Positions 54,429 to 64,000 of a stretch of 64,000 nt of DNA are shown here, piece by piece. The translations under genes were made by a program, and so were the position numbers. The notes below the pieces were generated by a model. The model saw only the letters and a list, made by a program, of their open reading frames with translations. It was not told where the DNA came from and searched no databases. The stretch is from Enoplolaimus lenunculus (Eukaryota; Nematoda; Enoplea; Enoplida; Thoracostomopsidae), in the NCBI GenBank assembly GCA_030248215.1, contig JASANG010000534.1:1-64000 (forward strand). Direction: 5' to 3'. How positions within the stretch are numbered: the stretch's first letter is position 1; the number at the start of each line of letters is the position of its first letter.

Positions 54429-54506
54429 GGTGATTCCCCTGCGAAAAATTCCAGAGTTAGAGTTCCGGATGATGAGAGGTGGGTTTAGGAATGGAAAAGC
54501 TGAAAT

Positions 54507-57500
54507 TCAGGAAAAATCTTGACATTTTCCACGTTTTTGCTTGATCACAAAGCGTCTTAATCGATGCAGCCACGCGTCTTCCCATGGTACCATTATCGTT
54601 TTTCGAGTCGCACGAAGCCCCGGCCTACTGGTATCAGGACCTTCGGTTCCTAAAATTAAATTTAAAAAATATTAATTTCTAAATTATGGTTAAAGATTAT
54701 AAGAAAATTAAAAAATTGTAATTTTTTTATTTTGTGTTCAATTAAAATAGCCTGGTCTTGAAGAGACTGTGGCATCGTTGACAAAAATTATTGCTGCCAG
54801 TGCATAAATAGTCTTGTTTATCATCTTTGCCTTCAAGCGGTGTCAATCAAAGCCACAAGATTTTATCATGATTCAGATTTCTTTGAAAAAGTTACCGATC
54901 GGGTTACCGGGCATGCCCCATCTTTTAGTAGCCTTGGGGACACATCGGCTAAATGTTGCTACCAGCTCGGCTGCTCAGAAATTTGAAAATAAATTAAAAA
55001 TTAAAAATGTAAAAAAAAATTAAAAACTGAAAATTTAAAAGTTAAAAAATTTAAAATTTTAAAAGATTTAAAATTTAAAAAAATTGCAATTTGAAAATTT
55101 TAAAATTTAAAGATAAAAAATAGCAAATTTAAAATTAAATTTAAATTTTTTTTTAAATTTAAAAAATTTAAGTCATTTTACCAAGCAACAAATATCGGCC
55201 GCCAAGCGCGACACGAGGACAGTTGCATTTGACACTTCGTTGCGGGATCCACAGCGACGTTTGACCTCGTTCAACTCGGGCGCCGCGTTCTCGTTTATAA
55301 ATTGCTCCAATTAAAATTTGATATTTCATCCATCCATCGACTACTTCACGACCGAGAACACGAGCTTGAAGAGCTGAAAATTTACAGGAAGGCAAACCTG
55401 AACCTGATTGGATGATGCAGAAATAGAGCACGTCTTTGCCGCAAATATGATTTGAAGAAAGTTAATTTTGGTTCTACTAAGTTGCTTGTATTACTCTTGC
55501 AGAGTACTGACTGACAAACCACTGTGGCCAATCAGAAAATCGGTATTCTCTGTTAAGCCCTATTCACACGTTTTGCTGCCAGAACTTGCAGCTGCAATTT
55601 GCACTTGCAAGTTTTGTCCAAAATCGCGTTCGAAAAACTTGCAGTTGCAAATAAATCATTAAATATCAAAGCTAGAAATTTAGTTCACATGTGTGAAATA
55701 AACATGCAATTTCAATGAATTTATTGCACCTGGTTTCTCATTCGCTAATAAAAAATGCAAGTTCTGCGCGCAATTTGCAGCTGCAAGTTCTCGCAACAAA
55801 AACTTGCATGTGTGAATAAGTCTTTATACTTTTTCAAAATCTTTCAGGGTACTATAAAATAGGTACAATGTCCAGCATAGAAATCAAACAATTTTTCTAA
55901 CTCGCAGAAAAAAATGACATTTAAAGTTATAACCATGAAAAATGAAATTCAAGATCTGTTGCGGGTAATATTCCTTGCAGCCCTTACCTTTTAAAAAATC
56001 GCCAACTTAAGTAAATACTTACCATATTTTCGTCGGCAAAATTTCTTTTGATTCAAACGTTTCGGTGTCGCTCGGCATCGTTTTTTACATTTGGCTAAAA
56101 ATAATTTTAAAAATAAATAATTAAAAAATTAATCAAAAACTTAGCCAACGATTGAGGTTATACAACATTTCCGAGTTTAGAAAAAGGTTTTTCGGATTTC
56201 GAAATTTTACGCTTTTTAAATTAAAGTTTGTTTATATTTAAAAAGTAGCAAAATGTTCCGAAAAATTGCAAAATTTTTGAATTCGGGGCGCCTTTTGGCA
56301 ATATTTTTCAACGATTTGGCTAGAAAACACACTGTACGATTCAGCAGAACCGATTTTTAGATGTAAAATTTTCAGCATACCAGGGTTGGTGTGAGATATA
56401 TTTTCACCCCTCATCCATAGACATATCTCTCTGATGCTTCAAAATATTAGCTTGCCAATGTTTTCGGCTGTACGGATGGTTGTATTCATGTTTTTTGAAA
56501 GGGGGACTTCGCTCAATTAAAACTTTGAAAGTGTCTATTTGTGTTACAGACTGAAAAAGTATCTAAAACAACGCGGCCCATGATAGAGTCAGTTGAATCT
56601 TTAAACTAACTTTTTTGGTTAGGTTTAGGCTAAGGCTTATGAATTGGCTGATCCTTCCCCTTAGGCTTAGGCTTGAATATGCTCATCTATACGCTTAGGC
56701 TTAGGATTAGGAATATGCTCATCCATACGCTTAGGCTTAGGATTAGGAATATGCTCATCCATACGCTTAGGCTTAGGTTTAGGAATATGCTCATCCAGAC
56801 GCTTAGGCTTAGGCTTAAGAATATGCACATCCAGACGCTTAGGCTTAGGAATATGCACATCCAGACGCTTAGGCTTACGCTTAGGAATATACTCATCCAT
56901 ACGCTTAGGCTTAGGAATATGCTCATCCATACGCTTAGGCTTAGGCTTAGGAATATGCTCATCCAGACGCTTAGGCTTAGGCTTAGGAATATGCTCATCC
57001 ATACGCTTAGGCTTAGGCGTAGGAATATGCTCATCCAGACGCTTAAGCTTAGGCTTAGGAATATGCTCATCCATACGCTTAGGCTTAGGCTTAGGAATAG
57101 GCTCATCCATACGCTTAGGCTTAGAAATATGCTCATCCATACGCTTAGGCTTAGGCTTAGGAATATGCTCATCCATACGCTTAGGCTTAGGAATATGCTC
57201 ATTCATACGCTTAGGCTTTGGCTTAGGAATATGCTTATACTACTGTACCGGCCCTGTTCTATACATGGGCCTATAACGCCGTACCACCTTCGCCGCGGTT
57301 GCGCCCTTGGTTGCGCAATTGTAGAAAGATTTTTATGTATTTTACAACAAACGTTGTTTACTCTTGTGCTGGAACAGTGCCCAAAATACGTATGTGATGC
57401 TGAGGCGTTACACTTGTAATTTATAGATTGCTATACAGCATTGTTTACAATTAATGCTAGGTGTACTGAATGATAGAATTACCGTTTCGCGGTTGAATCT

Positions 57501-60248
57501 CTGAAATTTCTTAAGAACAATAAACCGTTTTAGGCGAACGACTTCAATAAAATTACATGTTAATCGACTTACGGTCTCGCTTGGCTGGAGTGTCGTCCAA
57601 AACAGTTGCATCAGGAATTCCTGAAACCAGATTTTAAAATTAAAAATTTAAATTTTCATCCTTGCATTATTTCAAACTGATACCTATGTGATATGGGGAT
57701 TAGAAGACGTGTCTGTAAAATTTAGCACAGTTGAATTTAAAAAAAACAAATTTAAAAAAATTAAATTAAAAAACTGAGTTTAAAAAATTGAATTTAAATA
57801 AATTGAGTTTAAAAAAATTGAATTTAAAAAATTAAATTTAAAAAATTGTATTTAAAAATTTAATTTTGAAAATAAAAAGAATTAAAATTTTAAATATTTA
57901 TAGATTTAACTTACGAACACACGGTGCGATTGGAGAACGGCTTTGTTGATATCCCTTGGCACAACGATTACAGGTCAACCCAGTGACGCCTGGTTTACAA
58001 GGACATTGTCCAGTGGTTTGATTACAATGACGTCCCAACGCTCCGACTTGATGACATTCGCAAGCTAAAAGTAAAATAAGAAAAGTTTAACTTAGGCCGC
58101 CAACCACGGAGGCAAATGGAGATTAAGGGTTGCGCTTACTTTGCCAAACCCGCCGTGCGCGCGCTGGACGCCACTGTGCACCGCTACGCGTTGCTAACAA
58201 AAATAGCAAAATCTACTTGGTGAAATTTTTAATAAAAAATTTTATTATTTCGCGAATCCAACGCGCAGCGGCGTCGGGCGGCGTGCGGCGAGCATAGCGC
58301 AACCCTTATTCTGTTGCCCGAATTTTTTTTCTATAGCATTAAAAATTGTATTATAGGACCGACACTGTATATTCCAATGAGTTAATTAATCAACTCAGAC
58401 GGAAAGTTAGTTGTTACTTCAGAGTTAATAACAGCAAACTTTAACTCAACTTTGAGTCGAGTTGATTTTTACTCTGAGTTGATTTGATTCGCGGAAAGTT
58501 GATTAATTAAATCAAAATGAGTTATATCAACTCTGAATTATGAGTTCTGACAGTCTTAGCTCAGACAGAGTGATTCAACTCAGTCTTGGAGTTGAAATCA
58601 ACTCTCTGGAATTTACAGCGTATTTGTTTCTCTCTGTATAAATCCGCTAGCGTCTTGTTCACTCGTGTATATATAGAAGATGTCTTAGAACAATAAGCAT
58701 AAACCTAAGCATCGCAAGCCCAACTAAAGGTATTAAATGCTTGCGCTGTAAATTCCTGTGAGTTAATTTTAACTCAGAACGAGTTGAGTCCACTCAAAAG
58801 TCTGAGCTCTGAATTAGGTGTTTGAGAACTCAGAATTCTGAATTGTTAGTACTAATTTTGAGTTAATGGATGAAGTAACCCGGAATTAAATCAACTCAGA
58901 GTAAGTGAATATTTACTGTTATTAACTCAGAAATAAACCAGAAATAACAAATTTTCTCTCTGAGTTGATTAATCAACTGATGGGAATTTGCAGTGTGCAA
59001 CATATTTAAAATACATATAAATTAACGGATTAGAAGAATTTGAGGTAACTAAGTTGATGTCCACGTTAAAAATATTACATTAAGAAAGTTTGCCTTAATA
59101 AACAATTACTTTAATTTTACCATTTAAGTAGAAATTTTTCGTGTTTTAAAAATCAAATTCTTTTTTATTTCACAATTTAAGTAGAATTTTTTTCGTGTTT
59201 TAAAAGTACAATTTAGGGTCACTGCTTACGTCTACAAGCCTTGCGATGTGTGATTGGAGTTTTTCCGTTACGGTAAAACCCTTCTTTGCAATAATGACAA
59301 TGGCGACCAGCTGAAAAAATAATTTAAGTTAAATTTTCTAAGATGTAAAATATTAAAATTTTTGGCCCATGTAAAGATCAGACGCGGAACGTTTTTTTGA
59401 GGGACTGCAATAGAGTAAGGTTAAGCTTTAGGCTAACTTTTCAGCTTGGTTTAGGCTTAGGAATATGCTCATTCTTGCGCTTAGGCTTAGTCTTATGAGT
59501 ATGCTTATAATACTGTTCCGCACCTGTTTTTTACAATGGTCAAATTTTTTAACACTATGTTTCTATCAATACAGAATCCAGAGGGAGGGCGGAAAGCAAA
59601 CGTACCTGCCCCCCGTCAGAATTTTTTTGTGATAAGACAGTAAGGTCTTTTCCTAAATTGCGTTTTTTCTCATTCGGAAATATTTTTTGGCAAAAAATAC
59701 AATTTTTCCCCCCAGGAAGTTTCTTGTGACAAAATGATAAGATACATAGTCCGCGGTCAACGGTATAGCATACAGTAAAAATTGCGTTTCATAACGTTTG
59801 CCATCCGCCTCTCCCTCTGTCAGAAATTTCCGGATCCGCCTTGGTATTTTAATATATACACCTTGTAATGTCATTTAATGTTTCCTAAATATACGTTGGC
59901 AACACTTTTCTACCATAATACCTATTTTAAAATATATTTGCTTAAATTCAAAAAATCACAGCTTACCAGCAGTACACATTTACTTCTTTATCAAATAAAG
60001 TTTTAGGTTTCTTGAATTTGAGACAATTATTTACATTTTTAAATGAATTATTTTTAACAGAATAATCTTAAATTAACTTATATTTTGAAAAAATTAATAA
60101 AAAATTTTGATTCGCTCGCCAAAACAAAGCCCTTTCTAACCTGTATTATGTCTACAGTTCAAACAAACACCACCGCTTTTGCCACCTGACAATCGATACA
60201 GTTGCATGTTAAAGCGACATTTACGTGCATGCAAGTTGCAGTTGCAAG
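54507..60248 (-). CDS. unc-6: netrin (UNC-6 type), C-terminal 7 exons, 5' part outside window
   Basis: Exons in transcript order: 60248-60141, 59310-59230, 58064-57915, 57620-57573, 56094-56023, 55373-55182, 54649-54507; every intron is phase 1 and GT-AG, and the frame runs through to TGA. About 262 residues are encoded. Exons 1-2 give laminin-EGF repeat 2 ([21 protein letters not shown], then [15 protein letters not shown]), exon 3 gives repeat 3 ([20 protein letters not shown], then [19 protein letters not shown]), exon 4 a linker, and exons 5-7 the NTR/C345C domain ([43 protein letters not shown]) ending in basic KQKRGKC. Netrin is a secreted laminin-like guidance cue bound by DCC/UNC-40 and UNC-5. 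The signal peptide, LamNT domain and EGF 1 must lie right of base 64,000. The laminin-EGF 3 sequence is strikingly close to vertebrate netrin-1. Confidence 0.95.
54955..55175. repeat. A/T-rich tandem-like stretch in the last netrin intron
   Basis: Irregular AAATTTAAAA words directly beside the exon at 55,182-55,373; similar DNA lies at 57,725-57,900 beside another netrin exon. Confidence 0.75.
55552..55826. mobile_element. M5 MITE in a netrin intron
   Basis: CCCTATTCACACGTTTTGCT to AACTTGCATGTGTGAATAAG. Confidence 0.78.
56575..57271 (+). mobile_element. M1 TTAGGC MITE with the largest array in the window
   Basis: GGCCCATGATAGAGTCAGTT to CTGTTCTATACATGGGCC. It lies in the netrin intron between the linker exon and the first NTR exon. 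Confidence 0.93.
56660..57235 (+). repeat. TTAGGC-based minisatellite, about 17 units of 30-42 bp
   Basis: Units consist of GC(TTAGGC)n with n about 1-3 followed by TTAGGAATATGCTCATCCAT or a close variant. Unit lengths are mainly 30 or 36 bp, so open frames of 171-248 codons pass through on both strands by chance. Confidence 0.95.
57725..57900. repeat. A/T-rich minisatellite (TTGAATTTAAAAAA) in a netrin intron
   Basis: About 10 imperfect 13-18-bp units ending 15 bp before the exon 3 donor. Confidence 0.8.
58366..58621. mobile_element. M2 MITE in a netrin intron
   Basis: CACTGTATATTCCAATGAGT to CTGGAATTTACAGCG. Confidence 0.85.
58743..58996. mobile_element. M2 MITE, opposite orientation to its neighbour
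   Basis: GCGCTGTAAATTCCTGTGAG to GGGAATTTGCAGTGTG, 120 bp from the previous copy. Confidence 0.85.
59364..59541 (+). mobile_element. M1 TTAGGC MITE with perfect 8-bp target duplication, in a netrin intron
   Basis: GGCCCATGTAAAGATCAGAC to TTTTTTACAATGGTC, with AAATTTTT on both sides. Confidence 0.92.
59577..59846. repeat. dispersed repeat with GGATCCGCC end
   Basis: GTCAGAATTTTTTTGTGATA near the left and TTTCCGGATCCGCCTTGG at the right; related to 13,427-13,600. Confidence 0.5.
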
Positions 60249-61097
60249 CTAAAATGAGCAAAATACAATATTTTATTTGTATAAAAATAAAGCAAAAATA
60301 ATAAGTAGAATTATACGTAATTATATATAATACATATTAGTCTGATATACAAATGGTACAGGGGTGTTGGAGCCCTCTCATTTCGAACTGACTGTCAGTT
60401 TTTCCACCGTCGGATGTTTTTTTGGGATCCCACACCTTTTTTAGGCTGTTCCAACGCAAAGTTCAATATCGGTTTATTTGGCAAAGTCCCTGGTAGTCAA
60501 TTACGACTAATGCTGGTTTAGTTTGCGATGGGAAGTAATCTAAGTTTCCAAATCAGATCTCAAAATGTAACTCTAAAGCAAAAATTATCATATCGAATGT
60601 AGATGTCACGGTACTTGGTACCGGTCCAGCACCAAGTCCGAGGGTAATCAGTTAGTTGCCGAGGCCGAACAGGGGCCAATTTTTATATGCAATCCTTAAT
60701 GATTGACTCGCATTAAAACAATCTTATCACACTCGGTTCTAGTGTGAAAAATATGAATATCACAAGAAATTACTGTACACGATATCTTTTTGTTTTCATT
60801 TTGATGTACACACTACACAACATATAGATTGTTTATTTTTCCCTATTTTCCACCATATCCTTTTTACATATATCGCTCGCCGCCCATGTTGACAGTTATC
60901 TTTAATACACGTTTTAACTTCGTTCCGGTTGTGTGGAGCACCAGTGCCGACAAAATTCCGACCCCGGAACAACTCTAATATTGAAAACAAAATTTCCAAA
61001 ATACAACTAACAAAATTCCCAAATTTTATTTCATTTTGAAAATTAATATTTTTTAAAACATTTTGCATACAGTTAAAGTGGTAGGTATTAGCATTTT

Positions 61098-61128
61098 TAT
61101 TTATATATATATATATATATTTATCTTT

Positions 61129-61202
<74 letters not shown>
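61098..61202. repeat. AT microsatellite
   Basis: Long AT dinucleotide run with one TTTATCTTTTTTTT interruption; followed by a repeat G piece (TTTCGGGTCTTTTCC). Confidence 0.95.
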
Positions 61203-61204
<2 letters not shown>

Positions 61205-61381
61205 TTCGGGTCTTTTCCATTATTCCCCACCAGCCTGAGTTTGCCTAAAAATGGTTCTTCGATTTTGAAAATTTTTGTACATTTCATCTTCTCATGACCT
61301 CCTCTGAATATTACAATCCTGACTAATACCGATTCGTATTCCCAAACCCGTCTGCAACTTGCTTTAACTACCGAAACTGTA

Positions 61382-61466
61382 TTGGCCTAAGCCTAAACCA
61401 AGCCAAAAATAGTCTAAAGCTTAAGCTTATTCTATTCTAGTCCCACAGACAAACTCTCCGCCCGTA
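61382..61466 (-). repeat. M1 fragment
   Basis: TTGGCCTAAGCCTAAACC to CAGACAAACTCTCCGCCC. Confidence 0.65.
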
Positions 61467-61785
61467 CGTTTAAACAACCGCCCCCCCCACTTTCGCTTGG
61501 CGTCTTAATTTTAATAACCATCCTATACTTCACACCCCGTGTCAGATCTTCGCAGAAAAGGTGTCAAGTATACCAGATGGCATAATTTAGCGTTAAATCT
61601 TATTGACCCTTTTCAAATTTTTACTCGCTCCATTGACTTCGAAATCGTTAGTTTATCGTCATTAATCGTTTGAATTATATTAAAAATAATCATGAGAACA
61701 GTTTACTTGCAGAGAATATAATCGTATAACACATTTAATGTGTTAAAATTTATATATATTGTAACCATTCGTATAAAGTACTCAA

Positions 61786-61957
61786 TGGCGGATCCATTAG
61801 GGGGCCACCCCGGCCGTGCCCCCCCCAACAGCATCTCGATAAAAATTATATAGCAATTTTGTGACAATCGTTCGTGGTTTGTGTATGGGTCAAAAGTAAC
61901 TTTATTACCTGTGAAATTTTGGCCCCCATTTTGAGATCCTGGATCCGCCACTGCTTA
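61786..61957. mobile_element. short element with GTGGCGGATCCA-type inverted ends
   Basis: CAATGGCGGATCCATTAGGG left and GATCCTGGATCCGCCACTG right. Confidence 0.6.
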
Positions 61958-62084
61958 CTATTAGCATGGGGATTGGGTCCCAGGAATGAGAGATCTAAGC
62001 TGAAACATTCTTTGGAATGATGAAAATTTGAGTAAAATTTTTTGAAACTGAATAGATTCGCTAACATAATAATCATTGGGCGCC

Positions 62085-62215
62085 TTTTCCGGTATCGTCA
62101 AACCAGGTCGCGTTTGCCCGAAAATGGTTGGAATGTCGGCAAACTAATTTTTCATCGTCCAATCATTTTCGGGCAAACGCCCGTCTGGCGTAGGGATAAA
62201 AGACCCGAAACTTGT
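62085..62215. mobile_element. small foldback of repeat G ends
   Basis: GCGTTTGCCCGAAAATGGTT facing CAATCATTTTCGGGCAAACG about 55 bp later, then AGGGATAAAAGACCCGAAA. Confidence 0.65.
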
Positions 62216-63065
62216 TTATCAGGGAGTCTTTGTGGGACTCTAATGACCATTTTTTTCTCAACACCCAGGACTGGGTTGATTTTAGTAGTAATTCTGTTAC
62301 TAAATATATCTCTTTAGTTAAGAAAAACTCGTTTTTGCATATATATAGGTTTATATATATATATGTTTATATATAAATAACGCTTATGGTCTGTGTCCAT
62401 ATACCCATCCGTTGTTACTTACGCCTTTATATTTTAGTTTTTCACTGAAATCATGAACCCCTTTTTCAAGTTGAAACAATATTCGTCAGGAAGTGTAAGC
62501 CCCCTTCATCACAACGACCCTAAAACGGTGTGGAAAACACGCCGACTAATTATGCAGCAGAAAGGACCACTTGAAATTTCAATTTCCTAACCGGTCAAGT
62601 GAACTCTCAACCAGAGCGACTCGGGCCGGCGATTAAAGACACACAAGAGTATTAATTACCCGACTGGATTCAAAGATATGAGTTTGCAATTACTTACATA
62701 ATACAGATTGAGAAATTGTTGCACATTCGGTTCAAAATGAAACAACAAAAAAAATTATACAATTTTAGCTGGAAAATTTGTGAAATTTAGTTGAAAAAAG
62801 TAAATAAGGAATTCAATGTGGAAAAATTTGCAAAAAGTTTTAAAATTTTAGTTGAAACATCGAAAAATTACTCAAATTCAGTTGGAAAAAGTGTAAAATT
62901 TGGAAACACTTTTTGTTTTGAAATTGAAAAATTTAATACTTGTGTATTTATACGATGATTTACTCTATTGACTTAAGCTTAGCACAACGTTTATTTGAGC
63001 CGAAACCTTACTCTTAAACGATGGCAACTAGTTTAGAAGACTCCAATAAATTTAACCCTGTGTCA

Positions 63066-63155
63066 GGGTACAACCGCAAGTCTGTCTACGGCTTCGACAA
63101 GTTTCGTTTTACCTCCGGCTCCGGTATTTATCACCTCCGGTTGCACCCTGCCACG
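63066..63155. mobile_element. very small hAT-like MITE, CAGGGTACAACCG ends
   Basis: CAGGGTACAACCGC left and CCGGTTGCACCCTG right in only about 90 bp. Confidence 0.65.
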
Positions 63156-63352
63156 TGTATATTATAAATTTTTCCGTGGTTAACTTTATACCCAACTACA
63201 TTATTCATCACCATGTAGAATAATTTTAAGTATTAAAGTTTCACCCCAAAATAAAAACTACAGTTTTCTTCTCTCTAAGGGTATAAAGTAACATTCGCCG
63301 GCATAATTAAACTTTCCCTCGCGCCTAAGGGTAAAATATTAAGTCGTCTTTC

Positions 63353-63691
63353 GGCCCATGTAAAGATCAGGGTCGGAACGTTTTTCTGTGAGACTAGAAT
63401 AGAGTAAGCTTATGGTTTAGACTAGTTATTTTGTCTGGCTTAGGCTTAGGTTTAGGCTTAGGAATATGCTCGTTCTTTACGCTTAGGTTTAGGCTTAGGA
63501 ATATGCTCGTTCTTTACGCTTAGGTTTAGGCTTAGGAATATGCTCGTTCTTTACGCTTAGGTTTAGGCTTAGGAATATGCTCGTTCTTTACGCTTAGGTT
63601 TAGGCTTACGAATATGCTCGTTCTTTACGCTTAGGTTTAAGCTTAGGAATATGCTTATAATACTGTTCCGCCCCTGTTCTTTACATTGGCC
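63353..63691 (+). mobile_element. M1 TTAGGC MITE with 37-bp array
   Basis: GGCCCATGTAAAGATCAGGG to TGTTCTTTACATTGGCC; flanks CGTCTTTC and AGTCTTTC. About six units of GCTTAGGTTTAGGCTTAGG plus AATATGCTCGTTCTTTAC, nearly identical, so the array is young. Confidence 0.93.
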
Positions 63692-64000
63692 AGTCTTTCT
63701 TACCCTGGTCATTTTTAGTGCTCAAAGGGTCATGGTTAGCAACGGGAACAGTGTGAAATTTTTTGTACGCGAATACGATCATACAACATTTAATAACCAC
63801 CTCTACTTTGTAGGTCCGTCAACTGATACCTGCGATGGGTACGCTGATTTTTGGGATCTGCTATGAAATACCCAAGAAGCCATGCAGAGTGGTACTAAAG
63901 TTCTCGGAAGTTTATTTGACGGACGAACTTGACTTGATACGATTTCAAATGTCGTGGCAACTCAGGTTTATAGGACTTAGTTTAAGGCTCTCAAATTTGC

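Larger units (their letters stand above)
46122..54506. other. intergenic stretch between the chitin-binding gene and the 3' end of netrin
   Basis: About 8.4 kb with no supported gene, largely M1, M2, M3, M4 and M5 copies, tandem duplications and AT-rich DNA. Both flanking genes end here (convergent). Confidence 0.75.
60249..64000. other. netrin intron or upstream region, no exon recognised
   Basis: I looked on the minus strand for LamNT and the first laminin-EGF exon and saw none. It holds an AT microsatellite, M1 copies, a foldback, a GGATCCGCC-ended element and a small hAT-like element. Confidence 0.65.

Noticed and set aside
56667-57419. Open frames of 171-248 codons on both strands with repeated [10 protein letters not shown] or [11 protein letters not shown]
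   Set aside because: Translation of the TTAGGC array, whose unit length is mostly a multiple of 3.
56575-63691. Chromosome end or telomere
   Set aside because: TTAGGC runs are short, interspersed, bounded by MITE ends and surrounded by intact genes on both sides.

Overview
The window looks like animal DNA from a nematode or a close ecdysozoan relative. It has multi-exon genes with short GT-AG bounded exons and 0.5-2.2 kb introns, two TTTCAG sites just upstream of start codons like those used for trans-splicing, DEG/ENaC channels, a netrin (UNC-6) gene, a multi-module chitin-binding protein, and very many copies of a small transposon filled with TTAGGC, the nematode telomere hexamer. The species cannot be named from the sequence alone.

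Layout. Bases 1 to about 10,300 are the right part of a Ty3/Gypsy-type LTR retroelement whose left end lies outside the window. After pol (reverse transcriptase, RNase H, integrase) it carries two unusual extra reading frames: an 1148-residue UPF1-like superfamily 1 helicase and a 195-residue NADAR-family protein, followed by a long non-coding tail with a candidate LTR. Two DEG/ENaC channel paralogs follow in tandem on the plus strand (14,654-20,928 in 4 exons, 26,963-33,290 in 5 exons). A 5-exon gene for a secreted protein of about 512 residues with seven peritrophin-A/CBM14 modules occupies 38,425-46,121. The 3' half of a netrin gene lies on the minus strand at 54,507-60,248 (7 exons: laminin-EGF 2, laminin-EGF 3, linker and NTR/C345C domain). 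Its LamNT and first EGF exons must lie to the right of the window. The CBM14 gene and netrin are convergent.

Nearly everything else is repeats. I see about ten families of short non-autonomous DNA elements: a TTAGGC-filled family (M1) with GGCC termini and 8-bp target duplications; a CACTGTAAATT family (M2) and a palindromic GAGTCAAA family (M3), both at TA; a TTAA-flanked piggyBac-like family with a tRNA-like core (M4); a GCAAGTTTTTGC family (M5); hAT-like CAGGGT families (M6); and several foldback or dispersed families. There are also long minisatellites in and around the first DEG/ENaC gene and many AT microsatellites. No coding transposase was found in the window.

The host genes look intact and share no obvious pathway: two ion-channel subunits, one chitinous-matrix protein and one axon-guidance ligand. 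The strongest candidates for something new are the retroelement carrying helicase and NADAR frames, the telomere-repeat-bearing M1 family, and the piggyBac-like element with a Pol III promoter-like core.
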